Assembly (NCBI RefSeq): GCF_022376445.1
Contig: NW_025954962.1
Coordinates: 744,001 to 808,000 of the forward strand
Source: Fomitopsis serialis
Lineage: Eukaryota; Basidiomycota; Agaricomycetes; Polyporales; Fomitopsidaceae
Length of the DNA stretch: 64,000 nucleotides
Direction: 5' to 3'
Shown: positions 10,766-22,330 of the stretch, in pieces
How positions within the stretch are numbered: the stretch's first letter is position 1
How the letters are laid out: each line of letters opens with the position of its first letter
The notes under the pieces: model-generated
Database searches by the model: none
The model's input: the letters and a program-made list of their open reading frames with translations, nothing else
What the model was told of the DNA's origin: nothing
Made by a program: the position numbers and the translations under genes

Positions 10766-13700
10766 TCAGCGAGTAGCTGAATTACCTACGAGCAACAAGC
10801 CAAACCGAGCTGAAGGCTTGACCAACTCTAGCGCGGGTTGGAACTGCTGTTCAACTGCTGGTGGGGCGTAGCACAGCAGTGCAGAAGATTTGTTGGATTT
10901 GCCTTTCGCGGAATGCGTCGTTAGACGAACTTCCGGAGGAGGAAAGAGGGGCGACAATATGATTTGCATCCTTGATAGATATTCGGAGATGCTGTCGTCA
11001 CCCTCAAGCTGATATCCCTTGATGCCCATGGAGAGCAGCTGCGCAGTCATGAAAATGTGACCCAGCTACTGCAAGTCGCGATGAATTACATACCTTCTCT
11101 TGTACGTCGCTTATGAGGTCGTCCAGTTGCGCTCGAGCGTCTCGGTCGTCCCATGCAGTTGTCAAGTGTTGTAGGAACCACAGATCCCAAAAAAGTCGTA
11201 GTTGTCGATGTGGTTCTTGTTTTTTGACAATCTCGTGCTTGCAACCTCGCGAAACAAAATACGTGACACAATTGCCGACCAAAAGTTGCTTCCGCTCAGA
11301 ATCAATTGTTGCCCAAAAGTCCTGCAGAGAGGATGCGAGTGAAAGCAACGCCTGGACTAGAGCTGCTGACGGCCGTTTCGGATGTTCTTTCCGCGACGAG
11401 AAGGTGGTGTATTAAGCATCATGATGAAGTGACCAACAACGACATACCAGCTGGACGAAGCCCGGGATTATCTTGACTCCCCACCCCAGGCCAGACATTC
11501 ATGAGAATGTGTTGGGTGATGAGTTCTCTCCACCGTGTAAAAGTCGTGTCGTGAAGGGTATGCATCTGCTTCCTGAATTCTGAAAGTCCTCATGAGACAG
11601 ATCGTTATATAAGCTTCACGAGTAACCGACCATCAATGGTGTTTTGGTCACAGCCAATAGTTGTGACAAACGAAGAAGAGGAGGCAAGCTCGTGTTGCAG
11701 TCGACCCAAGAAAGCCAATGTCCGCCGCGAAGACTCTAGAACCCCTCGTTAGTCTGTTCAATCCCGGGTATGCAGCTAGAACGACTTACCCATGTCGGCG
11801 ATGTCATCATCCAAGTCCTTTAGGATATATGTGATGCGGGAGCAAAGACCTGCGGCATCAGGCTGGTACGTCTCTCGTAATCGTGAGACAAGCACCCTAA
11901 GCTATGTTGTCAAGCTCCTATGGCATAAACAATGACAGGCGGTTCGTACCCTCCTTCTAGATCAGAAGCTTGCATGGCACCCAAATCTTCCTCAAGGCGA
12001 TGAGAAGACTCTTCGATAACCTTCAAGACGTCGTGCAAGAGCGGCGTCCTCCCATGAAGCTGCCGCCGCAGCCCGGCCTTGTATCGCTTGAAGGGAGCAC
12101 CTGTCGCAGAGGAATTGGTGGTAGTTTGAGAGGTCGATGGCAATGGGAGGGCATGGAAGAGATAATCGACGGGTTGCGCATCTACAGGTCGGGCATCAAC
12201 GAGAATAACAAAATCACAATACATGCGTGATTACCTGAAGTACTGTCGTCGGAATGGCTTTTCAGGGCCTGCAGCGCAGACGTCAACCGTTCGTGGAACG
12301 TCGATTCCGCCAAACTCAAAGCACTTCGCCATACAAATACTGTCTGTTGTTGACAAAGAGTATCCAGCATTTCCCGAATGCGAGACTTTTCGTGAGGTTC
12401 CACGCCGTCGAGCTTTGAGGCGATAGTGAAGGAAGACATTCGAAGATCCCAGACTTCCCTAACACTCTCCAGACCCGATAGCCACTTGGAGGCTGCTACT
12501 TGAACGGCCTCCACGGAACGCGAGAACCAGTCACCAAGCTTCTGCTGCAAGAGACCGTGCGCAACGGAGGGGGACGCAGCCGCGGCGCCGATGTACGGCT
12601 TGTACGATCGGATGGCACTGGGCAACAGAGAGAAATGGGCGGACGACGGCAACGAATTAAGCAGCGTCTGCGTCGTCAGTTGTAGGTCGGTGGGTAGCGA
12701 GGGGGAAGTTTTCTCTTCTTGTATGTACTGCAGAGCCAGTTGCATCATGCCCGATTCTCCGGAAGTACCGTCGGCAAAGATTTCGCGTGCGGCGCGCAGT
12801 GTGTGTGATATTGAATCTAATGCATTTTGAAGGTTGCGCTTGACTTCTCGTAGAATTGCTTTGCGGGCTCGGATTGATGTCGTCTTCCCATCGCCCGGGA
12901 CGATGCTGGCATGTCCATTCGCCAGCTCTTGCGAGTGCGAGAGAGCGGTCGTCAAAGTCTTCGATCGCTGCGTAAGAAATATTGACAGTGTCTCTGCCAG
13001 AGGCCGAGATTCAAGGATGTGTAGAGTCAAGAGGGTCGCACATATTTCCTACGAGCAATTGTCAGGGGCGGCGAACCAGAACGAGAAGTGAGCCCACTTC
13101 TGAAGATGCACTGTGTTCTCGCAGAGACAGTGTTGCTTTGTGTGTGATTTGCGAACGGAACTGCGAGACCGTGTCCCACTGTCGCTGAACAAGTGGTATT
13201 TGTTCCTGGACATAGCACGTCAACGACTACTCAGCTATTGCGTGGAGTAAACGTACCGAGACATCAATGCCATAGTCATGCCATGACTGGTCCATGTCTT
13301 CGTCCTCCTGAAGCAGCGTTCGGTGGACCACCCTCGCTGTCAAGAAAAGCCAAGCAGCTTTCAAGTACATCCTGTGTTCCATGAATCTCCACAGATGTTC
13401 CGGAGCATCCAGAAGAAGCTTCAGATGCGCAGACAGCGACTGCAAAGCCTGTATGTGTTTGTCTACACTGTGCGATGAGTATGCGAATTGTAGACTCCAG
13501 CTCTGTGATATATACCTTCCTCGCCTACATGGGAGCGTCTTGCAATCCGCGGCGGTTTCGCCGAACCAACGATATCACGCATTTCGTCCAAAGCCTGCAG
13601 GACGCGTCTGGACGAAGCCGCCATGGATATGATTGAACTTGAGGCTTGCAGAAGATCCCGATACCGTTCCCTGCGCTTTCATGGTATAGATGAGGAGTAT

Positions 13701-13978
13701 ACTACACAGACATAGTTGTGGACGTACCCAACCATAAGGCGAAGCTCTTCCTGTTTCCCCTCCGCATTCACCCTATGACCAGGACAAGAAACTCGCACAC
13801 AGTCCGCGACGGCCTGACTCAATCGAAGCACACACCTTAGACGTTGTTGCACCTTTCTGACCTCCGAGACGGTATGTCTGCCAAACAACTCGTCTGGATC
13901 AATATTGCTAGGGTTCTCGATGGGTCCAACACGGTATCCATGGAGGATGCGGTGGACACTGATCTTCCTACGGGCCAT
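10766..13978 (-). CDS. COG1: Conserved oligomeric Golgi complex subunit 1
   Basis: This is a subunit of the COG tethering complex used for retrograde vesicle traffic within the Golgi. The N-terminal signature NIDPDELFGRHTVSEV, followed by KQEELRLMVG and, after an intron, RYRDLLQASSSI, is the conserved COG1 start. Later blocks include MEHRMYLKAAWLFLTARVV, LLTLHILESRPLAETLSIF and a long helical segment through 12182-13030. The C-terminus ends in LLLVGNSATR with TGA at 10766. The family length (about 850-950 residues) fits. The in-frame ATG at 13978 is chosen. A Ser-rich alternative N-terminus starts at 14082 (MSRTVASSSSSAGLSKAGS) but needs a one-base shift near 13930. The gene is tandem with TMEM115, and the two Golgi genes may share a neighbourhood only by chance. 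Confidence 0.87.
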
Positions 13979-14082
13979 GGGCTGCCATTTCCTTGAGGAA
14001 CGCGGATACCATTGGGAACCTCCGGAGAGCCAGCTTTAGATAATCCTGCGGACGAGGATGAAGAAGCGACTGTTCGAGACAT

Positions 14083-14591
14083 GTGCCGGCAGAGAAAGCC
14101 GGATCAGAGAACAAGTATGACGGCAGAACGCTTGCTGAGGGACCTGTGAGGGTATAGCGCGTCTTGTCCAGCGTTGTGGCCAACGTTGTGAGACGTCCGA
14201 GTCGGCGCGAGCACTGTTACACGATTACTAAATGCAGTATGTACGTGGACCTATGCATGTAACAGTGCAGCGCGTCCTAAGTAAGTTATCATATATTCAC
14301 CAGAGCTCTGCTTCATACCATGACTTCTTTGAGGGTCGAGTTACAATTATTGCAGAGCATCTTGCCGTCCGAACTTCATGACGACGTTCACTTCCGGGAT
14401 CGTACAACTGCAGGATACCATGACTGTCAACAGTAGTGTACATGCTATGCGTTATTCAATTGGAACGACCCGACTAGTAATCAGACGGAATAAGGAGAAC
14501 ACGACGACTATAGTACTCATTAGAAGTGGCGATGGACGCGGACAGATGAAGGAAGCGGCAAGTGCGGTACTGTGGCCGCGACTACTCGACT
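14083..14591. other. Intergenic/5' region of COG1
   Basis: About 510 bp between the COG1 starts and the TMEM115 stop. A minus-strand open stretch (13968-14183) overlaps the alternative COG1 N-terminus in another frame. No independent gene is supported. Confidence 0.35.
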
Positions 14592-15932
14592 TTATTTAAT
14601 GGGCCGCGGCCCCGAAGTCGATCCAGATCCCGCCTCCGTTACGTCTGTCTCTCCAGCAGGCTTTTTGGGCCCAGAAGCATCACTGCTCAGGCTCGTCGTG
14701 CTGCTAGCTGCGGGCCGTGATGTCCCATTGCTTTGCAATGGCCGTTGCGGGGACGCGGGCAACGAGGAAGCACCTGCTAAGCGTTGATCCAACGCTTTCA
14801 GCGCCATAGCCCTGCGCGAAGTAAGCACCACCAAGGTCAACGCCATCCATGCTGAGACAAGATCAAATTAGTGCCTGCCTTCTCCTCTCTGCTTCTGCGC
14901 GTGCACCTCCTGGTACAGCAGCGTATCCACCAGACTCGACGTCCGAGCCGCCTAACGGGATCAAATGGAACCTGGAAGCCAGCATGTAGGCTGTGTTTGA
15001 AAGCCAGGTAAGGGGTCCGCTGAATATCAGATAACGCAGTGAGCAACTAGTAGCGGCGAAGTTGACATCACTTACTGAAGGAGCGGCGGGAACCACGTAA
15101 TGAATGCAAAAGTTTCACTCCTGTCCCCGTACAGAGGGCCACCGCCTAGGTCGCCGATATTCTTCTTGTAGAACCGTAGCCAGATGTACGATACCAGCCA
15201 TCCAAATTGGATGACGATGAACGGACATTGGAATCCGATGATGCACATCACTGTCGAGAATGTGACATACGCCATGGGCAGGGTCTTCGACGACTATAAG
15301 GATACAGTACATAGAACAAGACGACGGGACGGACCTTTACTCTGGCCTTGAGGACACCAAACAGTTGCACTTGGTGTTCCGGTATGATTTGCCGGAACGC
15401 GACGAGGACGCCAATCTGCAACGCCATTTGACCATGGTACTGTTGGCCGTACCTAAGGCAGTCTTAGAAGATTCAAGCGTATTGATGTGAATGGCCTCTC
15501 ACAGGAACACTGGTAAGCGCAGGACGATGTATTCAATCCAGTTCAGGCCGAACGCGATGATGTTCGAGACGGTAATGGTGACGGCAATGAACTTGAGCAA
15601 TTCCACAGCACCCCATAGTCGTTCAAGGTATCTGAGAGAGGCTGGGATTACGAGGAGAGTAAACAGAAGCTGTCAACATATCAGCACTCGCCACGCTATC
15701 ACGACGAAGTACTCACCTCTACGACGGTAGTCTCCACGAAAGCAGATGTCAGGAAGGTCCACGGATAGAATATACTTGACCCAGGAACGAGCACAAGATA
15801 TGGCGCAGGGTAGCCCGACCAGGTCAGGATGTAGTACAGCAGAGAAAAGAAGACAGTAGCAGCGGTGTAGGCTCGAGTTGCCGGGGGAATGGCCGCGACG
15901 AATTGAGCGGGGGAAAACGACAGCACCGCCAT
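14592..15932 (-). CDS. TMEM115: TMEM115-type (DUF1751) rhomboid-like Golgi membrane protein
   Basis: The protein starts MAVLSFSPAQFVAAIPPATR and has several hydrophobic helices, including TFLTSAFVETTVVE, LLVIPASLRYLERLWG, QIIPEHQVQLFGVLKARVK, MAYVTFSTVMCIIGFQCPF and a block with WLRFYKKN followed by GDRSETFAF. The soluble C-terminal tail is rich in Ser/Pro and ends in TSGPRPIK with TAA at 14592. The order and sequence of these blocks match the TMEM115 family, which are rhomboid-fold proteins without protease residues that act in Golgi retrograde traffic. Introns are short. At the junction between RAEAERRRQ and MALKALDQR (around 14800-14875) no canonical GT donor is visible, so that splice site or the local sequence is doubtful. 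The gene is divergent from FAM32A. Confidence 0.85.
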
Positions 15933-16184
15933 TTGTGCTCACGCGTGCTTGATCCCTGTGCGTATGCTACTTCGTGGTCTTGGAAGACCAGTTCCTGCCG
16001 GTACAAGAGCCGAGGTGAGGGATGGGACGGGAGTGGATGCGGGAACCAGGCGGCTCGAGGAGACCTGGCCAGCACGGCGTCTGCAGGAAGCAGTCCGACG
16101 CGTGACCCAGACAGCGCGGGGAACGCGCGAAGTCGTGACGTTGTGACACTCGCGTCTTGCTCATGATCCACATCCACGACGTCC

Positions 16185-16744
16185 ATGTCCGACTATGACT
16201 TTCGCCCTGGCGGCGCCCTCAAACTGAGAGGTGTTGCCGAGGGTGGGATTGTCAAGAAGTGAGCCTGCTTTCTTCCTCTGTCTCATCGTTGTCTCATCGC
16301 AAACAGGAAGAAGCAGAAGTCGAAATCGAAGGCCAAGGAGAAGGAAAAGAGTGCAGAGGATGAGCTTGCGAAGGAGATAGAGTTGCTCAAGCAGGAGGAA
16401 ATTGTCAAGAGTTCATCTCCATCGGGCAGTGGTAGAAACTCCCCGGCGATCGCAAGTAGCAGTAGCGACAGGAAGACGACAGCGGAGAAGAGGTTCGAGG
16501 AGGTCCAAAGGAAGCGGGTACGGGTCAGCTTGTCTTGGGTTGCGTATTCATCGCTCATGATTTGATAGCTCGCTGAGAAGGTGGCGAGGCTGGCCAACAA
16601 GACCCACAAGGACCGTGTACACGAATTCAACAGTAAGCTGGAGGCTCTCAGCGAGCACCATGACATCCCCAAGGTACGTTTGCCGCCGTCGCATGTTGTA
16701 ACAGTGGTTGACCTCTGCCATCTCCTCAGGTGGGACCGGGCTAA
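16185..16744 (+). CDS. FAM32A: FAM32A-like nucleolar protein
   Basis: Four exons (16185-16258, 16307-16517, 16569-16673, 16730-16744) encode a small, very basic protein. It starts MSDYDFRPGGALKLRG, has a long Lys/Glu stretch (KKQKSKSKAKEKEKS), a TAEKRFEEVQRKR helix, and ends in SEHHDIPKVGPG. This is the FAM32A/DUF1754 layout: the conserved N-terminal G-x-LKLKG and the C-terminal H-x-IPKVGPG are both present. In metazoans FAM32A is a nucleolar and spliceosome-associated protein whose C-terminus reaches into the spliceosome active site; the fungal role is inferred. All splice sites are canonical and the frame is intact. Confidence 0.92.
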
Positions 16745-17045
16745 TACGCCTCTACTGTACTGCGCCTCGTCTGTATCACTGCTCTTTGTAAACTATTCCA
16801 TCTCGTCAAAATGGAAGTCATTTCGCGGTGGACTTGCTGTCGCTGCACGCTGTATGTCAGTCAGAGAAATGAAGGGTGTTGGATGAGCCGTCGTATGCGG
16901 ATATTACCGTCCATGCCGTATCACTGTTTATCATGTATTTGTCGCTTGACGGAATTAGAATAAGTAGGACCTATAAACGTGACCACCCGCTTCTGCACCT
17001 CACCCTCGTCCATGCTTCCTCTGCACAATCTCAACTAGTACCGCC
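16745..17045. other. Intergenic region, no feature seen
   Basis: About 300 bp of non-coding sequence between the FAM32A stop and the start of the WHIM-like gene. A pyrimidine-rich stretch precedes the ATG at 17046. Confidence 0.4.
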
Positions 17046-19227
17046 ATGAAAGCCGCTGTTGAAGCGGCCACCGACAAAAAGGGTCACGTATGCCCGCCGT
17101 CGAACGCGACGCATCCGCGCGACCGCTGGGAGGCGGCGTTTGTGTACTCGTTCATTTGCAAGTTCACTCAGCTGCGCGCGAAGGTTGAGGGCTTGGATTC
17201 ACCCATGGCGTGAGTGCACCGCTAGTCTACTGGATGTTTCTGCATGGTCTGAACATGCTCGGGCGGCGTGGTAGACTGGAGGAGCGTTGCTCTCGCCAGA
17301 ACCGAACCCGATAATTACCCAGATCCTGGCACGCTTCATACTGAACTTGAGACCACAGACGCGTAATCTCAGGTGAGCAACCGGTTTTGATCCTTTCTGG
17401 GGCATAGGAACTCGCTGCTGACGCGGTTCATTGTCCAGTTCGGACGTGATTTCTGATACTTTGGCCACCGTGACCCTGGAATACCTCAAAACCTCGGAGA
17501 GGAGCATCTTCTGGGATGAGGACCTGAAGGCGAACTTGAATCCCTTTTTGGAGATGCAGAGTGGGTTCTTTGCGGCGTCGTGGGATTTCAAGGTGAGTGG
17601 CGCGTTCGTCGTGCGCTGCGAAAGGCTCAATGCATCCGCGTGGGTCGACGTGCAGCTCAAAATTATGCGGCAACTCGTCGAGCTGCAGCTCTGCCATAGC
17701 GGACAGATCAAGGCCGTCATCGATCGCGCGTGGGGGGTCATTCACAACAAACACAAGAAGTCAGAGACGACTGCTTCGCCGCCTCCACCGAATGATCCTC
17801 AGAGCAGGGAGAACCTTCAAATGATACCGATGGGACAGGACAAGGACCGGAAACGCTATTGGGCTGTAGATGGTCCGTGCACCCGTTTTCTCTATTGCTA
17901 CTGCGAGCCCAAGTATTTGCGCGTATTTGCCTTTGGGGCGAGACAATTCACCTGCAATCGGCATCTTGCGGTTCCCTTTATTCACTTCATATGTGTTTCG
18001 CAGGGACTCATAAGACCTCATCCTTTACCAGTTTCACCGCGTCTGTACGTGTCCACGAACCCATGGAAGATCACAGCTACCTTCCAAGCGATCTCTTCGA
18101 CACGGGAAGAATATATCGCCACCATCGACCGGCTTCGGACCAGCGCGCCCAAGCTCAAGGAAGGTCAACGTCCATCGAAAATGGAGAATGCTCATATGTC
18201 TCTGGTTGAAGAGCTGGAGAAGCGTCTGGAAGCCATAGACGCTGATTTGCTTGTAAGTCTACGTTTCATGGTATCCTTCGGCATGCTGAGTTGATGGGAC
18301 GCTGTCCCGGACACCGCATGCATGCCGGAGGGCAACCGAGCGATTCCTCATTGTATAGCTGTCAATTTCACGTGACTAATTGATACTCTTCAGCGTATTC
18401 AACGCGCTCGCAAGAAGCTGGAGATGCGCAACTTGATGATAGCCCAAGCGGAAGTGCGAGAGACTCGCACTCGGCGGAAGGCAACTCGACCAGATTACGC
18501 GTACATGAACGACCCGATTAGCGAGGTACGTTGACCGGTGAGCACTTTCGCAGTATAGCTAATATTCGTTCAGGACGAGCAAGACGAGTACCAGTATCAG
18601 GAGCAGGACGACGATGAGTACGACGACCATGGCGAGTTTGATGATATGGCGGGGTTCCGTTCTGGGGATTCGTCGACGTCGAATCGCTATGCGGCAACGG
18701 GAAAACGAAGGTCCTCTCGAGCAGCTGCTACCAACGGCCATCGCGACAGCAATGGAAATGGACGTGTGAGCGAATGGCGAGGTGAACGACGATCTTCGCG
18801 GTTGGGAGCGTCGGTGGAAACCCAATTGGACGAACCGCCACCCAAGAGGGCGCGGACAGAGGACAGCATGGTGAGCAGCAACTCTGCCGATGCTGCGCCG
18901 GCAACGCAGAACGGCAAAGGGAAGGGCCGTACTCCAGCAGTCATAAAGCCGACGGAGACAGCTGTAGAGGCGGTCCCGGGGAAGAAGAAGAGCAAGTTCT
19001 GGTATTATGCCGTGGAGCCAATTCCCGGTGCACCAGCTTCAGCAGCCCCGCCACCTGCGGCGCAAGTGTCGCTCCAGGACTCGGGAGAGGATGTGCCGAT
19101 GAACGGTCTGCACCTTGACGATTACTCCGAGGCATCGCGAGAAAGTGCAGGCAGCGAGGATGTGGATATTTATCGGAGAAGCATAGAAGGCAGTTTATCC
19201 CCCGCTTCCGCAATGGACGAGTCGTAA
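17046..19227 (+). CDS. WHIM/RSF1-like chromatin-associated protein
   Basis: The N-terminus contains WEAAFVYSFICKFTQLR, followed by LARFILNLRPQTRNL and an acidic/helical segment ending in SGFFAASWDFK. The block MIPMGQDKDRKRYWAVDG, then YVSTNPWKITATFQAISS, is the pattern of WHIM-type motifs in ISWI-partner and RSF1-like remodelling proteins. In those families this motif helps position the remodeller on nucleosomal DNA. A coiled coil of LVEELEKRLEAID type follows, then an Arg-rich TRTRRKATRPDYAY segment, an acidic Asp/Glu run (around 18575-18650) and a low-complexity tail ending in PASAMDES with TAA at 19225-19227. One G appears to be missing near 17282 (GAGGAGCG), giving a frameshift. Nuclear function is inferred. 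The specific complex is unknown. Confidence 0.65.
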
Positions 19228-19577
19228 TCATAGTCTACTTATTCACGCTATCCCTACTGCATTCACCGGTCCGAGTCTTAGTCCCCACCGTAATAATATA
19301 CGTCGCATATCTTGGATCCTGAATGCAGGTACACTGAACAGCAGCGTAGATCTCCCACTGATACGCCTCGCAACCAGACGGGCGAATGGATCCCGGGCGC
19401 AAGTCTGTTGAAGCTCTGCGCTGACTGAATTCGCACGACGGTCATTGGAGCGCTGGAAGCGATCTCAGATTGCGAGGCACCACTTACAAACTTGTCGATC
19501 GGGGTCGCCCGCCACCAGATCCGAGTCGTCGGTCCTCGCCGGACTGTCTGTCTTGCCCTCGTCCCCATCTCGACTTT
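19228..19577. other. Intergenic region upstream of OCT1
   Basis: 350 bp between the WHIM-like gene and the OCT1 ATG. No gene is supported; the open reading here is the upstream extension of the OCT1 frame without an earlier convincing ATG. Confidence 0.35.
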
Positions 19578-22049
19578 ATGCTCGCCAAAGCCGCGCGCAA
19601 TGCGCTCCGCAAGCATGCAAGACTCCCCTCCCGACTCCGGCTTGACGCAAAGAGGGAGGCACCTCATCTGTTCTGCCGAGCCGCCACCGCCACAGCTACG
19701 GTCCCACTACCAGCTTCACGCGACGACTCAGACATCATAGTCTTATTCGACCAGCCCAACGTTGCGCAGTGGGCTGCCTCTTCATCCTCGACTGGACTCT
19801 TTGGGCACCCGGTGCTGACCAGCCCTTCGGCCTTCAATGCTCTGCCGACTCTACTCTCCGGCGCGCGCATGTTCTTACTGAGCGTGTTCTCAGAGCACGC
19901 GAGTCCCGGGAGGAGCTCTTCAAGGTCGTTAAGAACCTTGACAGGCTCAGTGATCTCCTATGTGGTGTCATCGACCTCGCAGAGCTCATTCGCAACGCTC
20001 ATCCCGACAAAGCTTGGGTACGAAGTGCCGATGAAGTTTACGAACAGTTATGCGAGTTCATGAACGTATTGAATACTCACGTCGGGTTATACGAGGTGCG
20101 TCTATCCTATCTTCCCGTCGGATTGGGGTACGAAACCAGCTATAGGTCTTGCATATGGTCCTCTCCGACCGGAGGTCGTGAAGTCTCTCGGGCCAGAGGC
20201 GCACCAGACTGCACTCATATTCTGGAGAGATTTGAGAAGTCGGGATAGACTTGCCCCCACAGCAACGCGACCGGTTTGTCTCCCTGTCTACAGAGATCCT
20301 CCTACTAGGGCGGCAGTTCCTCAACGAAACGGCGACCGCCAGAGCTCCGGCCGTGATCAAGCCCGAAGAGCTCCAGGGTCTGAAGGATATGGGCATGGGC
20401 GCGCGATTACGATTGCAAGCACAGGTAACGAAACGGACCTTCTCGTTTACCCGGGGTCGCTGCAAGCCCAGATGATCATGCGCGCAGCACCGGCAGAGGA
20501 GCCTCGGCGGAAGGTGTACATGGCGGCCAACGCCAGTTCACCGGAGCAAGTAGAGGTTCTGGAGAAGCTGCTGCGAGCGCGCGGGGAGCTGGCCCGACTA
20601 GTGGGGAAGAGCAGTTTCGCGCATATGACATTAGGCGATAAGATGGCGAAGTCACCGGGTGCGTATTGACAGTTGTGCATCTCGGCGATGCTGAACCTAT
20701 TGCGTCTACTAGAGAACGTCCAACGATTCCTAGATGCGCTCTTAGACCACACCCGACCATACGCTAGAAGCGCACTACGCACGCTCAGTGTGCGGAAGCA
20801 AGCGCACCTTCATACACCACCATACCCTACCATCCAGCTGGGACAGGATTACTACTGTCCCCCAGAACCTCCCGCACCCCCTGTCGCGCTACCTCCACTT
20901 ACTCTCGGCACTGTCTTCATGGGTCTCTCGAGACTATTCCAGAACCTCTAGGGATATCTCTGCGATTAGCGGATGTCACTCCTGGAGAAGTTGGCATAGC
21001 GACGTCCGGAAACTGAGGTGGTAGACGAGGACTCTGGCGTGCTCGGGTGGATCTACGCCGACCTCTTCGCGCGGAGAGGAAGCCCAGCGGCGCCGCACAT
21101 TATACTGTGCGATGTTCGCGCCGCGTGGACGATGACGACGTTGAGGGCGACCTGTCTATGCTAACGAGTATGACAAAGCCGCCATGCAGACGTCTCGCGT
21201 CTTCGAGGCCGCTCACAGGCGGCAGTTCTCCGGACAGGAGGGCACGTTTCAGCTGCCGGTGGTCGTGCTGCTCTGCGAGTTCGCGAGACCAACCGTCGGA
21301 CGCGGGCCCACCGTGCTAGAGTGGCACGAAGTCATGACACTCTTCCACGAAATGGGTCACGCGATGCATTGTACGTCGATAGCTTTCGTATATACATGCG
21401 TTACTCATGACATGTTGTAGCTATGATCGGCCGAACCGAGTACCAGAACGTATCCGGCACCCGCTGCGCTACCGACTTCGTCGAGCTCCCGTCCATCCTC
21501 ATGGAGCATTTCCTCAACTCCCCTGCCGTCCTCTCCCTTTTCGACCCCAACGGCTCGCTCTACATCCGCCAAACCGGGAACCACCACGAGGACCCTTGCC
21601 GCTCCATCGATACCCACACGCAGATCCTTCTCGCCTCGCTAGACCAGATCTACCACTCACCTGCGGTGCTGGATAGCCAGTTCAACTCGACGACTGCCTT
21701 GGCAAAGTTATACGAGATGCGTGGGCTCATCCCCTACGTCCCTGGTACATCATGGCAGACCCAATTTGGTCACTTGTTCGGGTATGGCGCCACGTACTAT
21801 TCCTATCTCTTCGACCGCGCCATAGCTTCTAGAGTATGGCGGAAGCTCTTTTCTCTGGATCCCCTAAATAGGGAGACTGGAGAACGGTTCAAACGTGAGG
21901 TCTTGCGACATGGTGGTGGTAAGGATCCTTGGAATATGGTCAGCACATTGCTCGACTCGCCTGATCTGCGAGCTGGTGATGCCGAGGCGATGGAGAAAGT
22001 GGGTAAATGGAGAATAGAAGACGATGTATCTTTGTCCGGGAGACACTAG
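19578..22049 (+). CDS. OCT1: Mitochondrial intermediate peptidase (MIP), M3 metallopeptidase; frame broken
   Basis: This zinc metalloprotease removes an octapeptide from matrix-targeted precursors after MPP cleavage. The ATG at 19578 opens a basic leader ([19 protein letters not shown]) typical of a mitochondrial presequence. Recognisable blocks follow: [67 protein letters not shown] and [15 protein letters not shown]. The zinc-binding HEMGH lies at 21345-21359, and [16 protein letters not shown] and [19 protein letters not shown] come after it. TAG is at 22047-22049. At least eight one-base shifts interrupt the frame (for example near 19845, 20172, 20234, 20244, 20425 and 20952), almost all a missing base in a short run. 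The active site is intact. MIP is the classic gene adjacent to HD genes in agaricomycete MAT-A loci and marks the locus here. Confidence 0.95.
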
Positions 22050-22330
22050 GAGTTATCGCATCGCAATGCTACTGACCCTTGGTCACGGTGCACCCGACTT
22101 TGTTGATCACATTTCTGGATGCCTACCTCTATACTGTTATTGACGCTTTGAGGGCGATCCACGATGACGAAGTGCGAGAAAACGGCGAGGCTCGAGCATA
22201 GATTAAGAATAAAGTATCGACAGCAACACAGCATCAGACACAGCACAAACGAGGATAGCGGGAGCATAGAGCAAATGTGACCGGAGCGTGACTGCCGAAG
22301 ACGAGGGCCAACAGACACGGAGGAACAGGG

